64,000 nucleotides of DNA. Source: Mycolicibacterium komossense (GTDB lineage: Bacteria; Actinomycetota; Actinomycetes; Mycobacteriales; Mycobacteriaceae). Below the pieces are notes generated by a model. That model was not told where the DNA came from. It ran no database searches and worked only from the letters and a program-made list of their open reading frames with translations. Positions 61,003-64,000 of this stretch are shown here, piece by piece. The number at the start of each line of letters is the position of its first letter. The stretch's first letter is position 1. Location of the stretch: NCBI RefSeq assembly GCF_025822605.1, contig NZ_JACKTY010000050.1, positions 1-64,000 on the forward strand, in the 5' to 3' direction. The position numbers were made by a program, and so were the translations under genes.

Positions 61003-61700
61003 CGTGGCATCCGTCCTCTCAGGAATCCGTCGAACAGAATGTTCACCCCGTTGAGTAGGGGCTGACCTTTGCTCAGGGAGTAGTCGGTGTAGAGGATCTC
61101 GACAGGCTCTTCGGCTGCCCGCCAATGGTTTTCGACGATCAGGGCGATGATCTCGCTGGCGTGACTCATCCCGTTCATCGTGATGTTGAGGCCGTCGGCG
61201 ACAGTCTTGTTGAAGACGCGCAACCCGTTGTGGGCATCGGTCAGCCCCAGTTTGCGGCTGCTGGAGCTCAGTACTGCCGCCGCCTGCAGGATGACCCGCT
61301 TCGCGAGGGACATCCGCGCGGGCGGGCCCTGCGCGAAGCGGGTGCCGATCACGATATCCACGTCGCCGGCCCTGAGTCGCTCGATCATCGCCAGCACGTC
61401 CTTGACCCGGTGCTGTCCGTCGGCGTCGAACGTGGCGAACACCGCGGCCCCAGGCCGGCTGCGGGCGTATTCGATGCCGGTCTGGATGGCCGCGCCCTGG
61501 CCCAGGTTTACCGGATGCTTGACGACGTGCGCGCCTGCCTTGAGTGCGGCTGCGGCCGTGCCGTCCCGGCTGCCGTCGTCGACGCACACGACGTTGGCGA
61601 AGGTCGAGCGGACCTCGGCGATCACTTCGCCGATGACGCTCGCTTCGTTGAAGGCAGGTACGACGATCCAGACGTCCTGGTAGTGCATGTCAATGCCCAC
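60999..61700 (-). CDS. ppgS: Polyprenyl-phospho-sugar synthase PpgS (GT2)
   Basis: A 233-residue GT2 enzyme; GTG 61700 used, ATG 61688 also possible. VVPAFNEASVIGEV, CVDDGSRDGT, FDADGQHRVKD (DxD-type metal site) and NGLRVFNKTVAD are the dolichyl/polyprenyl phosphate sugar synthase motifs. By synteny it makes polyprenyl-phospho-N-acetylgalactosamine, the donor for galactosamine on arabinan. Coupled to the DUF2304 gene. Confidence 0.9.
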   Translation of the reverse strand: MGIDMHYQDVWIVVPAFNEASVIGEVIAEVRSTFANVVCVDDGSRDGTAAAALKAGAHVVKHPVNLGQGAAIQTGIEYARSRPGAAVFATFDADGQHRVKDVLAMIERLRAGDVDIVIGTRFAQGPPARMSLAKRVILQAAAVLSSSSRKLGLTDAHNGLRVFNKTVADGLNITMNGMSHASEIIALIVENHWRAAEEPVEILYTDYSLSKGQPLLNGVNILFDGFLRGRMPR

Positions 61701-61722
61701 AGGGTACGCGCCGGTCTGCGTT

Positions 61723-62070
61723 CTAACTGCCTGGCAGTGCCGGCTTCGTCAGCCCGTTCAGCGCACTCAGTTCGCGGTTGAATCCGGCGGCGTTGGCGTC
61801 GTCCATCGTCTGCAACCCCTGCGCCGCCCGGATTACCGAGGCTGCGTTGCGCTCCAGCGCATCGATGAAGCCGTTCATCTCGCCGTGCAACTTTGTGGCG
61901 TAGTCGACTGCTTTGGCGCCACTTCGGAACCCCGGGTTGGCCGCGGCAGCGGCGGCCTGCGCGTCGAAAAAGGTATCGGTCTCCGCTCGCGCCTGCGCCG
62001 AGATGGATGCGAGTTGCTGCCCGGTACCGCGGACCGCCTCGGGCTTGATGGAAAGGTCGTCGTCACTCAT
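61723..62070 (-). CDS. WXG100/EspC-like type VII substrate
   Basis: A 115-residue all-helical protein from ATG 62070. SIKPEAVRGTGQQLASISAQARA, FRSGAKAVDYATKLHGEMN and AASVIRAAQGLQTMDDANAAG follow the helix-turn-helix layout of DUF2580/EspC-like proteins, often secreted by ESX systems. I see no clear YxxxD/E at the expected place. Last of a three-gene unit with the membrane protein and the amidase. Confidence 0.75.
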   Translation of the reverse strand: MSDDDLSIKPEAVRGTGQQLASISAQARAETDTFFDAQAAAAAANPGFRSGAKAVDYATKLHGEMNGFIDALERNAASVIRAAQGLQTMDDANAAGFNRELSALNGLTKPALPGS

Positions 62071-62097
62071 CGATATCCTCTTCTGCCCCGTCGGCCG

Positions 62098-62475
62098 TTA
62101 GATGAGCAGGTGTCCGGGAGCCGGACACGGTTCTTCCGGGGTGGGTTGGTTGTTGAATTCGAAACCGCCCCAGACATAGAGGGCGTACAACGCAATCAAC
62201 CCGCATACCACGACGAGCCCTAGTGCTGTGAGCCGTGCCATGGCGGACTCCGTGCGCACAACCAGCAGGATTGCGGTGATCGCACTGAGTATCAGCAGCG
62301 CTGTGATCGCGTAGAGGTAGTACCGCTCGGCGGGGTTGTAGGGCCCGATGACGCAACCTTCGCCGGACCAGTCGCTGGCGCGCTGCCGGACGATGCGGAT
62401 ACGCAGCCCGGTCAGGATCAGCGTCAGCACCGTCAGCGAGATCGGAAGTGCCGCCCACCGCGGCCCTCTCACCAT
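62098..62475 (-). CDS. Membrane protein, possible immunity factor
   Basis: A 125-residue protein starting at ATG 62475, overlapping the amidase stop by 7 nt. Three membrane helices (PISLTVLTLILTGLRI, YLYAITALLILSAITAILL, LTALGLVVVCGLIALYAL) with a loop of about 30 residues containing a Cys (EGCVIGPYN) between helices 1 and 2. No transporter motif. Tight coupling to an exported cell-wall hydrolase is what would be expected of an immunity protein, but this is inference. Confidence 0.6.
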   Translation of the reverse strand: MVRGPRWAALPISLTVLTLILTGLRIRIVRQRASDWSGEGCVIGPYNPAERYYLYAITALLILSAITAILLVVRTESAMARLTALGLVVVCGLIALYALYVWGGFEFNNQPTPEEPCPAPGHLLI

Positions 62476-63746
62476 GTCACCTTTGGCCGGACAATCTCGA
62501 TTTGCTGCTGGCCCAGCTCCTGGTCGATTGCGGGCAGCCGTCCGCTGAGGGGGTAGTTCAGCGCCCCTTCGGAATGCTGCGTATAGAGGATCTGACCGTC
62601 CGGCAGGACACCGGTGACGATGGCTGCGTGGTGAGTTTCACCAGGATGTAGCCCGCCAGTTTCTTGAGTTGCCGTGAAATACGCGAGATCCCCAGGGCGC
62701 GCCTGGTCCGCCGACACTGCGGTGCCCCCGTGGTGCAGAAAAAAGTCGTGGTTCGCCTGGGCGCCTCCCCAAGAGCGCGTGTGCGTGAGACCGCGGGGCA
62801 ACGGATCTTGTGGGTCTCCGCGGGTGCCGTCGTACCACCCATCGTCGTCCCAGCGCGGGAGTGTGTAGGAGTTCTGCTTCTGCGGCATCCGACCGCCATA
62901 CGCCAGAGCGTCGGAGGCGAAGTTGGTGCAGTTGTCTTTTCCCGGCCAGTCAAGAGAGTCGTTGTGGTAGTTGTCTCGCGCGTACCGCACCGCACCTACC
63001 GAGCTATAACCGAGGTCGGGCCGGTCGATCGCGGTCTTGACCGAGTCTGGAATTCCGGGGAGGTCGGATAGTTCTGTCGGGCAAGCGCGTTCGAGGTCGG
63101 ACTGCTCTTTCTGCGTGAGTCCGTTCCACCACTGGGCGACGGCCTCCGGCGGCAGGCCGTCGGGAATGGTGTCGCGCAGCTCAGTCAGAGCCTTTTTGGT
63201 GTTGTCGGCCTGCACTGACTGCGCGACATCCTTGGTGGCGCCAGGGGTGTCGGCATTGATCGTCGCGCCCAGCGCGCTGGAGCAGGCGTCATCGGCTTGT
63301 GTTGCGGCCTCGACCGCGTCGTCGATCAGCCGCGCTGCCGTCTGTCCGACGCGGGTCATCTCGTTGATCTCGCTCGTCGGGGTCCCAGGTGGGATCGAGA
63401 CCTGGCCCGTCACGTCGTCAACGTCCAGGCCTGCGTTGCGCGCCATCACGATGGCGTTCTCCAACTCGCGCTGCGCCGTTTCGACGGCATGGTTGAGTGT
63501 GTCAAGCGGGTCGACGGCAGATCTCGCGAATATCGACACCACCTCGGCGCGGTCGGCTACCTGCGTCAGGACATCTCTGGCGCGACCATAAGCGATACCG
63601 GTCCAATGGGCGTCCAGCGGCCTGACGCCGTTGTCGTGAATGTCATCCTTGATCCGCTCACACTGCTTGGCGGCGGCGAGGAAGTCGTCAGCTGCGCTGC
63701 TCCAAGCGCCCGGCTTCGCACCTCGGAGCTCACCGAAGGTCACCAC
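62469..63746 (-). CDS. Type VII-exported effector-like protein with Amidase_6 domain
   Basis: A 425-residue protein from GTG 63746. Residues 1-180 are long helices of the WXG/LXG type (AAKQCERIKDDIHDNG, HWTGIAYGRARDVL). A linker WWNGLTQKEQSDLERACP and LPGIPDSVK (206-237) is shared with other actinobacterial ESX-exported enzymes. Residues 245-425 are an Amidase_6 papain-like domain: YARDNYHNDS, catalytic C273 in DNCTNFASDAL, SWGGAQANHDFFL, H373 in THHAAIVTG, GDLAYF. It should hydrolyse peptidoglycan stem peptides outside the cell, or be delivered to rivals. Confidence 0.8.
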   Translation of the reverse strand: MVTFGELRGAKPGAWSSAADDFLAAAKQCERIKDDIHDNGVRPLDAHWTGIAYGRARDVLTQVADRAEVVSIFARSAVDPLDTLNHAVETAQRELENAIVMARNAGLDVDDVTGQVSIPPGTPTSEINEMTRVGQTAARLIDDAVEAATQADDACSSALGATINADTPGATKDVAQSVQADNTKKALTELRDTIPDGLPPEAVAQWWNGLTQKEQSDLERACPTELSDLPGIPDSVKTAIDRPDLGYSSVGAVRYARDNYHNDSLDWPGKDNCTNFASDALAYGGRMPQKQNSYTLPRWDDDGWYDGTRGDPQDPLPRGLTHTRSWGGAQANHDFFLHHGGTAVSADQARPGDLAYFTATQETGGLHPGETHHAAIVTGVLPDGQILYTQHSEGALNYPLSGRLPAIDQELGQQQIEIVRPKVTW

Positions 63747-63796
63747 GCGTGTGATGGTAATGCCGTTGGCCTTCCTGTGAATTCACTGTCGGCCGC

Positions 63797-64000
63797 TCAG
63801 GTGGCCGGCCGGCTCAGCGCCACCAGATGTACGGCAATCCCGACCACCGGCCCGCACAGCAGCGCGACGACCGTGCGGGTCTGCAGTGTGAGCGGCAGGG
63901 TCAACAGCAGCGCGGAGGCGACGGTCGCGCACACCCAGCCGACCGAATAGGCGCGGTGCAGCGCGGCCGCGGCGGCCGCGGCGCCGGTAAGGGTCAGCAG
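63797..64000 (-). CDS. Partial membrane protein at window end
   Basis: The 3' 68 codons of a - strand gene that begins beyond the window. It encodes two hydrophobic segments (VGWVCATVASALLLTLPLTL and TVVALLCGPVVGIAVHLVAL) after an Ala-rich run. Family unknown; perhaps the Rv3630-like membrane protein expected by synteny. The C-terminus is ALSRPAT. Confidence 0.55.
   Translation of the reverse strand: MLTLTGAAAAAAALHRAYSVGWVCATVASALLLTLPLTLQTRTVVALLCGPVVGIAVHLVALSRPAT

Overview
The window is high-GC actinobacterial DNA from a mycobacterium, probably an environmental or fast-growing Mycolicibacterium-type species. From about 13.5 kb rightwards the genes follow, in inverted orientation, the M. 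tuberculosis block from Rv3684 down to about Rv3631: cds1, a phosphoesterase, ponA2, whiB4, the Get3-like pair, crp, nth, marP, ephE, acs, 6C sRNA, ssd/tad locus, cspA, topA, an adenylate cyclase, holB, galE1 and ppgS. Species-level placement is inference: no rRNA is present and no search was run.

Left region (1-13,491). A 12.85-kb integrated element occupies the 3' end of a tRNA-Pro(CGG) gene, bounded by perfect 44-bp direct repeats (641-684 and 13,448-13,491). It has a tyrosine integrase, an excisionase-like gene, a chain of stop/start-coupled genes resembling the replication part of phiRv1/phiRv2-type elements (DUF2742 protein, SGGGKG-type ATPase, HTH proteins) and no recognisable capsid, terminase, portal or tail gene. 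It therefore looks like a phage-satellite-type island. Its attL-proximal 5 kb is cargo: an unknown gene, a toxin-antitoxin-like pair with an operator palindrome in its promoter, an AbiJ-like abortive-infection gene, and a coupled three-gene cassette. In that cassette a Cys/His-rich domain occurs once alone and once fused to a low-molecular-weight protein tyrosine phosphatase. Left of attL lie the frameshifted 3' end of a second integrase and an IS21-like terminus, so the tRNA site appears to have accumulated elements in tandem.

Core region (13,523-49,770). Mostly conserved mycobacterial genes for envelope synthesis (PonA2), redox and sulfur handling (Cds1, WhiB4, membrane thioredoxin), acid/oxidative resistance (MarP), DNA repair and topology (Nth, TopA, helicase), cAMP signalling (Crp, HAMP-cyclase), acetate activation (Acs) and a tad pilus locus whose last two genes lack ordinary start codons. 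The 6C small RNA lies between the ssd and HAD-phosphatase genes. A tRNA-Thr(CGT) closes this block.

Right region (49,771-64,000). A variable stretch carries small secreted and envelope proteins, a three-gene operon built around a DyP-type peroxidase homologue, CsbD/STAS/response-regulator stress genes and an APC permease. Conserved polyprenyl-sugar and cell-wall genes follow (large membrane protein, galE1, ppgS pair). The window ends in a type VII secretion-type cluster: an Amidase_6 effector-like protein, a membrane protein that might be its immunity factor, and a WXG100/EspC-like protein.
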